DNA from: Betaproteobacteria bacterium
Lineage (GTDB): Bacteria; Pseudomonadota; Gammaproteobacteria; Burkholderiales; SG8-39
Direction: 5' to 3'
Assembly (NCBI GenBank): GCA_019245555.1
Contig: JAFARH010000143.1
Location: forward strand, 1 to 12,592
Length of the DNA stretch: 12,592 nt
In this document: piece by piece, positions 1-6,546 of the stretch
How positions within the stretch are numbered: position 1 is the stretch's first letter
How the letters are laid out: each line of letters starts with the position of its first letter
Position numbers and translations under genes: made by a program
The notes under the pieces: generated by a model
Database searches by the model: none
What the model was told of the DNA's origin: nothing
What the model saw: only the letters and a program-made list of their open reading frames with translations

Positions 1-1656
1 CAACTCAGGGAGGAGCACAGCCCAGCGCTGATCGTCGAGCTTTCGCACTTGCGCGCCTTGCAAGCCTTCGATCGTGGGTGCTTTTCCCGGCGCAGGCCCG
101 ATGACGACCAGCTTTACACCGCTGATCCCGCTGCGAGCGACGTCCAACGTGACGCGATCACCCTGCGCATCCGCACGCGAAGTCACATGCACCGCCGCTT
201 GATCGCGCCACCAACGGGCGATCGTGTCTGCGGGCGCTATCCAAAGCCTCGAACGCCGTTGCGCGAGTGCCTGAAGGAGAATGGGCATCGCCTTTTGTAG
301 CGCGCCTCCCGACTCGAAATACTGGCTATGGATCGAGAGCAGGCCGAATCCGCGCCCGGCCAGCGTGGTTTCCAGGCTCGCCAGGAGAATCCGATCGGTG
401 CTGGCCGTGTCGAGCTTGCCGGCGCGGAGGAGAACGATGTCGTCAGCCCAGGTGCGGGGCAGCAGCACCAGCTCCGGATCAACCTTGGAGAACTTCGGCA
501 GCGTATCGTCGCTCGTATCGTTCGAGCCGGCCATGTAAGCGAGGCCGTTCGGGCGCAGCAGCTTTTCGGTTGTCGCGTCGTACTCCTCGAGCGGTGGGCG
601 GAATCCGGTCGGCTTCATGCCCGAAGGAAGGAGCGGCGCGAGTTGCTTCACCATCGCCTTCATCCGCTCGTCCTGTTTCGCCTCGTCGACCTTGCGAAAA
701 CCGGTATGGACGTCGGCGTGGTAGGCGATCTCGTGCTTCTCCGCGATCCGTTTGAGGGCGGAAGGGTTCTTAACCGCTTCGCTCGTCAGGCAGAAGAACG
801 TGCCGCGCAGGCCGGCTTTTTCGAGCTGCGTCGCGAAATTCGTTCCATTCGCGAACTTGTCTTCGGTGTCCATCTCGAGCAGCAGGGCGGCTTCATACGC
901 CTCCGGCCAGGCGCTCTTGAACACGATGGGCTTGCGCTTCAGCCAGTCGAGGGTGCCAAAGAGAAAGGCATCCATCTCCGCCTGCGCGCTGTCCCATGAG
1001 CTTTCGGGGGCGCCGATATACGCGCGGCGCGAACCGCCGCGTTCGTCGAAGGCCGCGACGGGCATGACGAGATGCGATTGCGACACATCCCGGTTGTAGT
1101 CGCTGATTCGACCTGCACCATGGTCGGTGCGCAGCCGCAATGGCCCTTCGCCGCTCGCACGGAAATACATTCGCTGTCCGGCACGCAGGCGGTGCGTGAG
1201 CGGTGTTTCGCCATACGGCAGAAAGAAGCGGAATTCGCCCTCCGGCGGCTTGTCGTAGACGACCTTTACGCCGAAGAGCTCTTCGAGAAAGCCATAGCCG
1301 CGGGTCGCGCCTTTTTCATCGCGCGTGCCGAGCGCCCACGTCCCGAGCACGCTCCATCCTGCGGCGACCCGTGTGCTGATCGCCTTTCGCTCAGCGTCGG
1401 AGAGTACGACCGCCGACGGAATGATCAGCACCGCCTTGCCTTGGATCGAGGCAAGCTCGCCCGCCTTTGCCTCGCGCACCGCAACTTTGTTCCGCCGGAA
1501 GAAGCTCCGCCACGGCACAAGGAGGTCGTCTTCGTAACTCGTCTTCGTGTTCTTGAAGAACGCCGCGGTCGCCGGGCTCTGTAGCAGGACGAGCGGCATC
1601 TCCGCCGCGCGCGCGACGCCGCAGCTCATGACGATGAGGGCGAGGATGCGAAGCAC
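1..1656 (-). CDS. Secreted polysaccharide deacetylase (NodB/CE4 fold), C-terminus cut by window edge
   Basis: This 552-codon open frame runs off the left edge, so its C-terminus is missing. The GTG start gives a short signal peptide (residues 1-17, AxA-type cleavage near Ala-Arg-Ala), which predicts a periplasmic enzyme. An in-frame ATG nine codons on would destroy that signal. Residues about 20-240 look like a Rossmann/glutamine-amidotransferase-like alpha/beta domain. Residues about 250-480 carry NodB-type deacetylase motifs: Asp263 and Asp266 in MDTEDKF, the metal-binding pair His313/His317 in YHADVH, GFRPP (351-355), Trp403 in PRTW, and His443 in LSIHSQ. After 485 a beta-rich tail begins. 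CE4 enzymes remove N-acetyl groups from amino-sugar polymers. Beside a PgaC-like synthase, the natural guess is partial de-N-acetylation of the nascent exopolysaccharide, the role of PgaB. No PgaB-type glycoside hydrolase domain is visible in this part. The gene starts 4 nt after the 63-residue membrane protein gene and has only a weak ribosome binding site, which suggests coupled translation. Confidence 0.85.
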   Translation of the reverse strand, partial: MLRILALIVMSCGVARAAEMPLVLLQSPATAAFFKNTKTSYEDDLLVPWRSFFRRNKVAVREAKAGELASIQGKAVLIIPSAVVLSDAERKAISTRVAAGWSVLGTWALGTRDEKGATRGYGFLEELFGVKVVYDKPPEGEFRFFLPYGETPLTHRLRAGQRMYFRASGEGPLRLRTDHGAGRISDYNRDVSQSHLVMPVAAFDERGGSRRAYIGAPESSWDSAQAEMDAFLFGTLDWLKRKPIVFKSAWPEAYEAALLLEMDTEDKFANGTNFATQLEKAGLRGTFFCLTSEAVKNPSALKRIAEKHEIAYHADVHTGFRKVDEAKQDERMKAMVKQLAPLLPSGMKPTGFRPPLEEYDATTEKLLRPNGLAYMAGSNDTSDDTLPKFSKVDPELVLLPRTWADDIVLLRAGKLDTASTDRILLASLETTLAGRGFGLLSIHSQYFESGGALQKAMPILLQALAQRRSRLWIAPADTIARWWRDQAAVHVTSRADAQGDRVTLDVARSGISGVKLVVIGPAPGKAPTIEGLQGAQVRKLDDQRWAVLLPEL

Positions 1657-1660
1657 CTTG

Positions 1661-1852
1661 TCAGTCCGGCTCGGGCGGAACGTAGCGGCGCAGGAGCTGT
1701 GCCGCATCGGGCGGCGGCACGGCCTCGCGCTTGCGGCGCTGCGGTTGCCGGCGCTTGAGCATCATCGCGACGGATGCACCGACGGCAAAGACGAGCGTGG
1801 CCAGCGAAAGGAACAGCACCAGATTCGAGAGGAAGATGAAGATCGAGTCCAT
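1661..1852 (-). CDS. 63-aa single-span membrane protein of the exopolysaccharide operon (BcsF- or PgaD-like role)
   Basis: The ATG lies 2 nt after the glycosyltransferase stop, and the gene ends 4 nt before the deacetylase start, so it is embedded in the operon. The protein has one hydrophobic span (residues about 4-32), then a very basic stretch (LKRRQPQRRKR, 32-42), then a proline-rich tail ending RRYVPPEPD. The positive-inside rule puts the tail in the cytoplasm. By position it could be the PgaD-type partner that stabilises the synthase, but PgaD is about twice as long and spans the membrane twice. By size and topology it resembles BcsF, the 63-residue single-span protein that anchors BcsE in enterobacterial cellulose secretion. 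Both readings are inference, since the sequence is too short for confident homology. The reading frame is also open further upstream, but that part lies inside the glycosyltransferase gene, so the ATG at 1852 is preferred. Confidence 0.75.
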   Translation of the reverse strand: MDSIFIFLSNLVLFLSLATLVFAVGASVAMMLKRRQPQRRKREAVPPPDAAQLLRRYVPPEPD

Positions 1853-1854
1853 GT

Positions 1855-3192
1855 TCAGGTCGCCGGTGAGAGACGGCCGAGGCGGGCGAGCTTGTCCCAG
1901 CTCATGCCGACGCGCGCAAGCTCGTCGAACGCGGCGAAGAGGCGTGCCACGTCCAGCACGATGAGATAGAAGACGCGGAAGAACGGGGCAAGAAGCGCGA
2001 GCCGCGGCGATTCGTCCTCGACACAGATGCAATAAAGCGCGGTCGCGCAATCAAGGAAGAGGAGCTGCAGCCACCAGTAAAGCAGGAGGTCGTGCAGGCC
2101 GAGAGCCAGGCCACCGATGATGAACACCAGTTGAGCCCCGACGTGGAGTACCGGCAGGCACAGTCCCTCGAAGCCGAGATACCAGAGGCCGAGGCATTCC
2201 ATCGGGGAGCGACGTAGCGAAAAGAAGCCCGCCTTGCGTTTGGCGAGGACCTGCAGCGAGCCGCGGGTCCAGCGATAGCGCTGGCGCAGGAGATCGAGCG
2301 TGTGCTCCGGTGCCTCGGTCAGGACTACGGCGCGCGGCTCGTAGACGACATGCCAGCCCATGGCCAGGAGCTTCATGGTCAGGTCGAAGTCTTCCGCGAA
2401 CGTGTCGCCATCATAGGCATTCACATCGGCGAGAGCCGTCTTCCTGAAAGCGCCGAGCGGGCCCGGAACGATGCTCACCGCGCCAGCCGCACTCTGCGCG
2501 CGCTTGGCGAGGCCGAGGCCGACCACGTATTCGAGGGCTTGGAGCCCTGACCAGATGGCGGCGCGGTTCACGACGCGCACGTTCCCGGCCACGGCGCCGA
2601 CGTTGGGGTCGTCGAAGTACGCCACGAGGTAGCGCAGCGCATCACGCTCGACGATGCTGTCGCCGTCGATGCAGACGATGATCTCGCCTCGTGCCTGCGC
2701 GATGCCGTGGTTCAGCGCGTCGAACTTGCCGCCGTTCGCCTTCACGAGTACCCGGATGCCGATTTCAGAGCGCCTCTGCTGGTAGGGCAGCGCGCGCAGG
2801 AATGTCTGGTCCGAAGAACCATCGTCGACGACGATGACCTCGCAGCGCGGATAGTCGATGGCGAGCAGCGACTCCAGCACGCTGCGGATCATCGGTGCCT
2901 CGTTGAAGGCTGGGACGATAATCGATACGAAGGGTGCGTCGCCATCGTCGGCGATCGACCAGGGCTGGGGCGCAGGCTGCGACTGCGAATATGCGGCGAG
3001 GCCAAGCAGGAGCAGGTAGCGGGCGGCGAGGATAAGGAGAAACAGGAACATCACGACCGCAATGACGCCGGCGACCGTGCCTTCGATCGGGGCCTCACTA
3101 TGGACCTCGACCACGGCGAAATGATGTGCGCCGAGCGCCGCAGCGAGCGTGACCGCGGCGAGAAAGACAATCGAGGCGAGGCGGCTCACCAT
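1855..3192 (-). CDS. Processive family-2 glycosyltransferase, PgaC/IcaA-like exopolysaccharide synthase
   Basis: This 445-residue inner-membrane protein matches the size of PgaC-type poly-beta-1,6-GlcNAc synthases. Two N-terminal membrane spans (about 7-28 and 38-68) are followed by a cytoplasmic GT-A domain. That domain has VDDGS (122-126), the metal-binding CIDGD (174-178), GPLGAFR (244-250), the catalytic-base region AEDFD (266-270) and QRYRW (304-308), the QxxRW signature of processive enzymes. Three further hydrophobic spans lie near 345-366, 369-392 and 397-420. It should polymerise a UDP-sugar and move the chain across the inner membrane. UDP-GlcNAc is likely given the neighbouring deacetylase, but the sugar is not proven. 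No PilZ domain follows, unlike BcsA. The start is set at ATG 3192, which overlaps the upstream stop by 7 nt. A longer open frame to 3297 would only duplicate coding sequence of the barrel gene and lacks a sensible N-terminus. Confidence 0.88.
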   Translation of the reverse strand: MVSRLASIVFLAAVTLAAALGAHHFAVVEVHSEAPIEGTVAGVIAVVMFLFLLILAARYLLLLGLAAYSQSQPAPQPWSIADDGDAPFVSIIVPAFNEAPMIRSVLESLLAIDYPRCEVIVVDDGSSDQTFLRALPYQQRRSEIGIRVLVKANGGKFDALNHGIAQARGEIIVCIDGDSIVERDALRYLVAYFDDPNVGAVAGNVRVVNRAAIWSGLQALEYVVGLGLAKRAQSAAGAVSIVPGPLGAFRKTALADVNAYDGDTFAEDFDLTMKLLAMGWHVVYEPRAVVLTEAPEHTLDLLRQRYRWTRGSLQVLAKRKAGFFSLRRSPMECLGLWYLGFEGLCLPVLHVGAQLVFIIGGLALGLHDLLLYWWLQLLFLDCATALYCICVEDESPRLALLAPFFRVFYLIVLDVARLFAAFDELARVGMSWDKLARLGRLSPAT

Positions 3193-4418
3193 AGCTGCTG
3201 CACGAAAGCGCCGACCTGGCGCATGGCGTAGGGCGTGGGTCGCGGCGCATTCACCATCCACGCGTCCACGCCGATCGCAAGCGCGCGCGCAATCCAATAC
3301 TTGCCGCTCAGTCCGACGCTCCAGCCGTCTCCGGCGGTCTCCGTGAACGTGAAGCTGCGCCGCGCCGAAGCGGTGAGGTCCAGTCGATCGAGGTACCAGC
3401 CGCGCTCGATGCCCAAGAAGGCCACGCCGTACGCAGGATGCGGCGACCAGTAGCGCGGATCCTCACGATCGGCGTAGCGCCCAGTGACACCCGTGATCCA
3501 CTTCACCTGTGCGGGAAGTGGTTGCCACGCCGGCTTGATCGAGGCTTCGCCGTCGAGCACGCGGTTATCGTCGGAGATGTCGTAGGCGTCGAGCCTGGCC
3601 CTCACGTCGCCGAGCGGCGTCGAAGTGGCGCCGAAGATGCCAAGCATGCCTGCCGTCAACCCGTCGCGGGTGGCGGCCCCACTGAAGGCGAGGCGCCCCC
3701 AATCCACGCGTGCCACGCGGATGCGAAGCTTGTCGCGGATGGGTTCCACCTGTGCAGCGCCGAACAGGCGGGCTCCGGAGATGCCGTTGTCATAGACAAA
3801 AGCTTCGACTTTCGGCGCGAAGGGCGCCTGAGGAAGCCAGAGTGATCCCTGCACGCCCTTCGGGGAGAAATCGCCTTGCGGCGAATCCATTTGCCCCGTC
3901 AGCGCGCCGATTTCCCATCGGCCCTTCAAATCCTCTGTCCAGCGCCGGTAGCTCAAGCCGAATTCATTGAGTGACACGCCCTGGTTGTCCGACGTATGGC
4001 CACCGCGCACTGTCACGGCGGGCCGCAGGTCGCGTCCGCCAAGCTCCCGGCCGAGCTTGGCCTCGGCGTTGTTCGGGTCACGCGCCAGGACCTCGCGGTA
4101 ATACGGGTCGGCGAGGTCGGCCTGGCCGTTCCAGCGCAGGACGTTGGCGAGGCCGATGCGTGCGTCGGTGTCATAGCGCGTGCCGAAGAGGGCCTTGTAT
4201 TGCGGAATCGCCAGGTCGTACTGGCCCGTCCACGCGAGGCTGTTCGCGACCGCGAGACGAAGCTCGTCGGTCTTCGCGCCTTTGGGTGCATCGGCCAACT
4301 CCCGCAAGCCGAGCCGGGCGGCGCCTTTGTAGTCTTCGGCCTCATAGCGCTCCAGTGCAGTCTCGGCGAGCGCCGCGAGCGGGCATAACAGTGCGATGGC
4401 GAGGAGTAGCCGCATCAT
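3186..4418 (-). CDS. Outer-membrane exporter: signal peptide, TPR stalk and C-terminal beta-barrel (PgaA/YaiO-like)
   Basis: This 410-residue protein has a clear signal peptide (MMRLLLAIAL, then cleavage after ALA at 18). Residues about 20-125 contain tetratricopeptide-like helices (for example LAWTGQYDLAIPQYKAL, 61-77, and the NVLRWNGQADLADPYYREVLARDP segment, about 92-115). The rest (about 130-410) is rich in alternating polar and aromatic strands and ends in a C-terminal Trp, as expected for a Bam-assembled beta-barrel. The TPR-plus-barrel plan is that of PgaA and BcsC, which carry polymer across the periplasm and outer membrane. At 410 residues it is about half the length of PgaA and closer to YaiO-family proteins. 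The start at 4418 overlaps the BcsE-like stop as ATGA. A second ATG directly follows (4415) and would be equivalent. An open frame to 4571 exists but lacks a signal peptide at its own start. Confidence 0.82.
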   Translation of the reverse strand: MMRLLLAIALLCPLAALAETALERYEAEDYKGAARLGLRELADAPKGAKTDELRLAVANSLAWTGQYDLAIPQYKALFGTRYDTDARIGLANVLRWNGQADLADPYYREVLARDPNNAEAKLGRELGGRDLRPAVTVRGGHTSDNQGVSLNEFGLSYRRWTEDLKGRWEIGALTGQMDSPQGDFSPKGVQGSLWLPQAPFAPKVEAFVYDNGISGARLFGAAQVEPIRDKLRIRVARVDWGRLAFSGAATRDGLTAGMLGIFGATSTPLGDVRARLDAYDISDDNRVLDGEASIKPAWQPLPAQVKWITGVTGRYADREDPRYWSPHPAYGVAFLGIERGWYLDRLDLTASARRSFTFTETAGDGWSVGLSGKYWIARALAIGVDAWMVNAPRPTPYAMRQVGAFVQQLW

Positions 4419-5917
4419 GCGGTCACCGAGCGGCGCATCCCGGACAGGCACTCGAGCATCCGGTCGGGCTCCTGCTCGATCTGGCAATTCAGCGGATCGA
4501 GCGGCGCACGGAAGAAGCGCTGCAGCACGTTTGGAATGGATGCCGCGGGACAACCAAAGAAGAAGAACCACGCGGTGTCGCCCTGCAGGAAGGCGACGAG
4601 GTCGCGTCCGAACCGGCGCGCCGAGCGCGCGCGATTCGCCATCTGCCCGTCCGGGAAGCGAACCCGCACGAGCGATGTCTCGATGTCGAAGCCGTCTGCC
4701 GCAGCGAGTAGCCCTTCGATCGCCTCGCAGAAGCCCCGCACGCTGTCAGGCTGGCGCGCGAGCAGGCCGTTTGTGTCTTCGTCGACCTGCTGCGCATCCA
4801 TTTCATACGGACGCGTGAAGCGTGTGCCGCGGAGCGAGTCCACCATGCGGCGCACGGCTGCGTCGGAGACGTCGAGCGGGAGAATGGCCGAAGCACCGAG
4901 GCGCATCAGCGTCAGCATCTGTCCCGCGCGCAGGCGCACGCGCCGCTCCCGGATCAGGACTCGCAGGCACGGACGACGCATGGCTCGCACAGTCACGATG
5001 GCGCGGCAGAGGGTCTGGTAATCCGCTGGTCGGTCGAACGGCAGGACCAGCGTTGCCGCTTCGCTGCGGCGAGCGGCGTCCACCGCGTCCGCAATGGATT
5101 CCGCCTCGTGCCATGAGGAGCGGGCGGCCGGTGTTACATCCATTGCGCTGCGGACGAAGATCACTGCATCGACCGGCGGGAGCTCGTCGTCCGGCGTCGG
5201 AGCCGAACGCACGCTCAGCACGCCGCTCTGCCGCGAGCGCAGCATGAACGATTCGCGGGGGTTGGCGCCTTGCGCGCCGAACCAATGGCGAATCTCGAGC
5301 ACCGCACCGCCGTCGGTCGGGCGCGCGATGGCGAAGCCGGCAAAATTTTCAGCGATGTGTCGAAGCGTGAGGTAATCGCGCGGCGCTGCTGCTGCCGGCG
5401 CAAACGTCGCGAGCAGCGTGTGCTGGTGGGAGCTCGCCCAGTGCAGGTATTGCTGCGCCGCTTCCTCGCTCGCCCGGGGGTCGGAGAGCATGAAGAGCGG
5501 ATCCGCCGAGTCCATCGCGACAAATACGCCGCGCGACGGGATGCTGAATTGGAGTTGCTGGACGAAGGTCTCGACACCCATCCGGAAAATCGCCTTGCCG
5601 ATGTCGAGTGGTGTCTGGAAGAGCGCCAGCGCGCCGTCGCGCACCGCCGCATCGAGGGAAAAGCCCGCCAGGCGCGCTTTGCGCAGGAACATGCCGCCGT
5701 CGGAAGGAGTTAGGAGCACGCAGGGGGTGCCGAGCTTGAGCGTCGCCACCAGCGCTCCGGCGATGAGCGGTAGCCGTACGGCCTGCTGGTCGCAGGCCAC
5801 GCTATAGATCATCCCGCCGGCGAGGGCGGCGACGCGATCCGGAAGATTGTCGACACCGAGGCTGCTTGCCGCTACCTCCGCTGCCATCTGAATTGCCACC
5901 GGCCTGTCGGGACCCAT
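4415..5917 (-). CDS. bcsE: BcsE-like cyclic-di-GMP-binding regulator of exopolysaccharide secretion
   Basis: This 500-residue soluble, cytoplasmic protein has no signal peptide or membrane span. BcsE of enterobacterial cellulose systems has a degenerate RecA-like NTPase domain, a REC-like domain and a degenerate GGDEF (GIL) domain that binds cyclic di-GMP. The same order is plausible here. Residues about 20-235 form an alpha/beta domain without a Walker A motif. Residues about 245-370 include LRVLIRERRVRLR and GASAILPLDV, which resemble the BcsE REC-like segment as I recall it. Residues about 370-500 hold SLRGTRFTRP and an Arg-rich candidate ligand site RRFGRD (434-439) before a hydrophobic strand, WFFFFGC. 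The RxxD motif is not exact, because Asp439 is one residue further from the Arg than expected. It is the first gene of the operon and overlaps the next by 4 nt. ATG 5917 is the first in-frame start after an upstream TAG, and its ribosome binding site is weak. Assignment rests on pattern recognition and needs a profile search. Confidence 0.65.
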   Translation of the reverse strand: MGPDRPVAIQMAAEVAASSLGVDNLPDRVAALAGGMIYSVACDQQAVRLPLIAGALVATLKLGTPCVLLTPSDGGMFLRKARLAGFSLDAAVRDGALALFQTPLDIGKAIFRMGVETFVQQLQFSIPSRGVFVAMDSADPLFMLSDPRASEEAAQQYLHWASSHQHTLLATFAPAAAAPRDYLTLRHIAENFAGFAIARPTDGGAVLEIRHWFGAQGANPRESFMLRSRQSGVLSVRSAPTPDDELPPVDAVIFVRSAMDVTPAARSSWHEAESIADAVDAARRSEAATLVLPFDRPADYQTLCRAIVTVRAMRRPCLRVLIRERRVRLRAGQMLTLMRLGASAILPLDVSDAAVRRMVDSLRGTRFTRPYEMDAQQVDEDTNGLLARQPDSVRGFCEAIEGLLAAADGFDIETSLVRVRFPDGQMANRARSARRFGRDLVAFLQGDTAWFFFFGCPAASIPNVLQRFFRAPLDPLNCQIEQEPDRMLECLSGMRRSVTA

Positions 5918-5954
5918 GGCGCTCTGAAGAGCAATGCATGCGCCATTCGGGCGA

Positions 5955-5986
5955 TGGCACTACGTCCTGTCGTCGTTCTAGTGCCA
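5955..5986. repeat. Perfect 8+8 bp inverted repeat, possible operator
   Basis: TGGCACTA (5955-5962) and its exact reverse complement TAGTGCCA (5979-5986) are separated by 16 nt, giving about 24 bp between arm centres, or slightly over two helical turns. This spacing suits a dimeric regulator binding one face of DNA better than an RNA hairpin. One arm overlaps the weak leftward -10 candidate, so a bound protein could control the BcsE-led operon. TGGCAC also equals the -24 box of sigma54 promoters, but no matching -12 box follows on either strand. The function is inference. Confidence 0.45.
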
Positions 5987-6006
5987 GCGGATTCCCGACA
6001 ACCTTT

Positions 6007-6035
6007 TTGCGCCGGACGCTCGGCAGGGGTACAGT
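6007..6035 (+). promoter_or_regulatory. Weak sigma70-like promoter for the molybdenum-hydroxylase operon
   Basis: A -35 candidate TTGCGC (6007-6012) and a -10 candidate TACAGT (6030-6035) are separated by 17 nt, the optimal spacing. They match consensus at 3 of 6 and 4 of 6 positions. The predicted start of transcription, near 6042, would leave a leader of about 22 nt before the ATG at 6064. In high-GC DNA such matches are common by chance. Confidence 0.3.
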
Positions 6036-6046
6036 AGCGACAATTA

Positions 6047-6061
6047 GTTTGGATCCCAAAC
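6047..6061. repeat. 6+6 bp inverted repeat directly before the start codon of the 2Fe-2S subunit
   Basis: GTTTGG (6047-6052) and CCAAAC (6056-6061) flank a 3-nt centre, ending 2 nt before the ATG at 6064. In RNA this would be a small hairpin occupying the place of a ribosome binding site, and no Shine-Dalgarno sequence is seen here. In DNA it could be a short operator. It could also be chance, as it is AT-richer than its surroundings but short. Confidence 0.35.
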
Positions 6062-6063
6062 AA

Positions 6064-6546
6064 ATGAAGCCGCATCGCCTGGCGATGAGCGTGAACGGCG
6101 AAAAGGTCGAGACGCTTTTTGCGCCATATAAGACGCTTCTAGAGGTCCTGCGCGAGGACCTCGCCCTTACCGGCACGAAGCATGGCTGCGAGCTCGGTGA
6201 GTGCGGCGCTTGCACGGTGCTCCTGGATGGCGCGCCGGTGCTTTCATGCCTCGTACTCGGCATGGAATGCGAAGGACGTTCGGTCCAGACAATCGAGGGC
6301 CTCGCCCGCGGGCCGGACCTGCACCCGTTGCAGGCAGCATTCGCCGACTTCGGTGGATCGCAGTGCGGTTACTGCACGCCCGGCGTCATCATGGCCGCCA
6401 AAGCCCTGCTCGAAACGAATCCGAGTCCAACGCGCGACCAGATCAAAGAGGCGACCGCAGGCAACCTGTGCCGCTGCACGGGCTACCAGCAGATCGTCGA
6501 CGCGGTCGAAGACGCAGCGCGCCGCCTCAAGGAAGAAGCGCGATGA
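6064..6546 (+). CDS. hcrC: Molybdenum hydroxylase small subunit with two [2Fe-2S] clusters (4-hydroxybenzoyl-CoA reductase gamma-like)
   Basis: This 160-residue protein is the iron-sulfur subunit of a xanthine-dehydrogenase-family enzyme. The N-terminal plant-ferredoxin domain holds Cys42, Cys47, Cys50 and Cys62 (GCELGECGACTV). The C-terminal four-helix domain holds Cys101 and Cys104 (QCGYCTPG) plus Cys136 and Cys138 (NLCRCTGY). The two clusters relay electrons between the molybdenum cofactor and FAD. Length and spacing are standard. The start is set at ATG 6064 because MKPHRLAMSVNG fits family N-termini. ATG 6085 (MSVNG) is possible, and neither has a good ribosome binding site. The frame is open upstream to 5866, but that part has no family similarity and overlaps the opposite gene. 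The stop overlaps the next start as ATGA. The hcr symbol comes from the FAD subunit two genes on, and the substrate is not proven. Confidence 0.85.
   Translation: MKPHRLAMSVNGEKVETLFAPYKTLLEVLREDLALTGTKHGCELGECGACTVLLDGAPVLSCLVLGMECEGRSVQTIEGLARGPDLHPLQAAFADFGGSQCGYCTPGVIMAAKALLETNPSPTRDQIKEATAGNLCRCTGYQQIVDAVEDAARRLKEEAR

Larger units (their letters stand above)
5918..6063. promoter_or_regulatory. Divergent intergenic region between exopolysaccharide and molybdenum-enzyme operons
   Basis: This 146-nt stretch separates two outward-facing operons and is the only sizeable non-coding DNA in the window. It must hold the promoters of both unless either is read from elsewhere. It contains two inverted repeats and a weak rightward promoter, listed separately. 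For the leftward operon, the best match I find on the minus strand is TTGTCG (6001-5996) and TAGAAC (5980-5975), but the 15-nt spacer is short, so this is weak. The plus-strand frame of the ferredoxin-type subunit stays open through the region, but that upstream part shows no family similarity. Confidence 0.6.

Noticed and set aside
328..999. Plus-strand open frame of 223 codons opposite the deacetylase gene
   Set aside because: It is a high-GC shadow: composition is Arg-rich with no recognisable motif, while the minus frame shows a full NodB deacetylase.
1618..1656. Lipoprotein signal in the deacetylase (Val-Met-Ser-Cys12), as in PgaB
   Set aside because: Only 11 residues precede the Cys and Met at -2 is atypical. 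The AxA site at 15-17 is a better cleavage site, though a lipoprotein cannot be fully excluded.
1855..3192. Cellulose synthase BcsA as identity of the GT2
   Set aside because: At 445 residues with two N-terminal spans and no PilZ domain, it fits the PgaC/IcaA group, not BcsA (about 700-870 residues with PilZ).
3971..4711. Plus-strand open frame of 246 codons opposite the barrel and BcsE-like genes
   Set aside because: It spans the junction of two real minus-strand genes, is extremely Arg-rich and has no ribosome binding site or domain.
5955..5972. Sigma54 promoter, because TGGCAC matches the -24 box
   Set aside because: The -12 position reads CCTGT rather than TTGCA, and the opposite-strand copy of TGGCAC also lacks a -12 box.
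5866..6063. Longer N-terminus for the 2Fe-2S subunit, starting inside the BcsE-like gene
   Set aside because: The extra 66 residues show no similarity to the family and would overlap the divergent gene by about 50 nt. The conserved domain starts right after ATG 6064.
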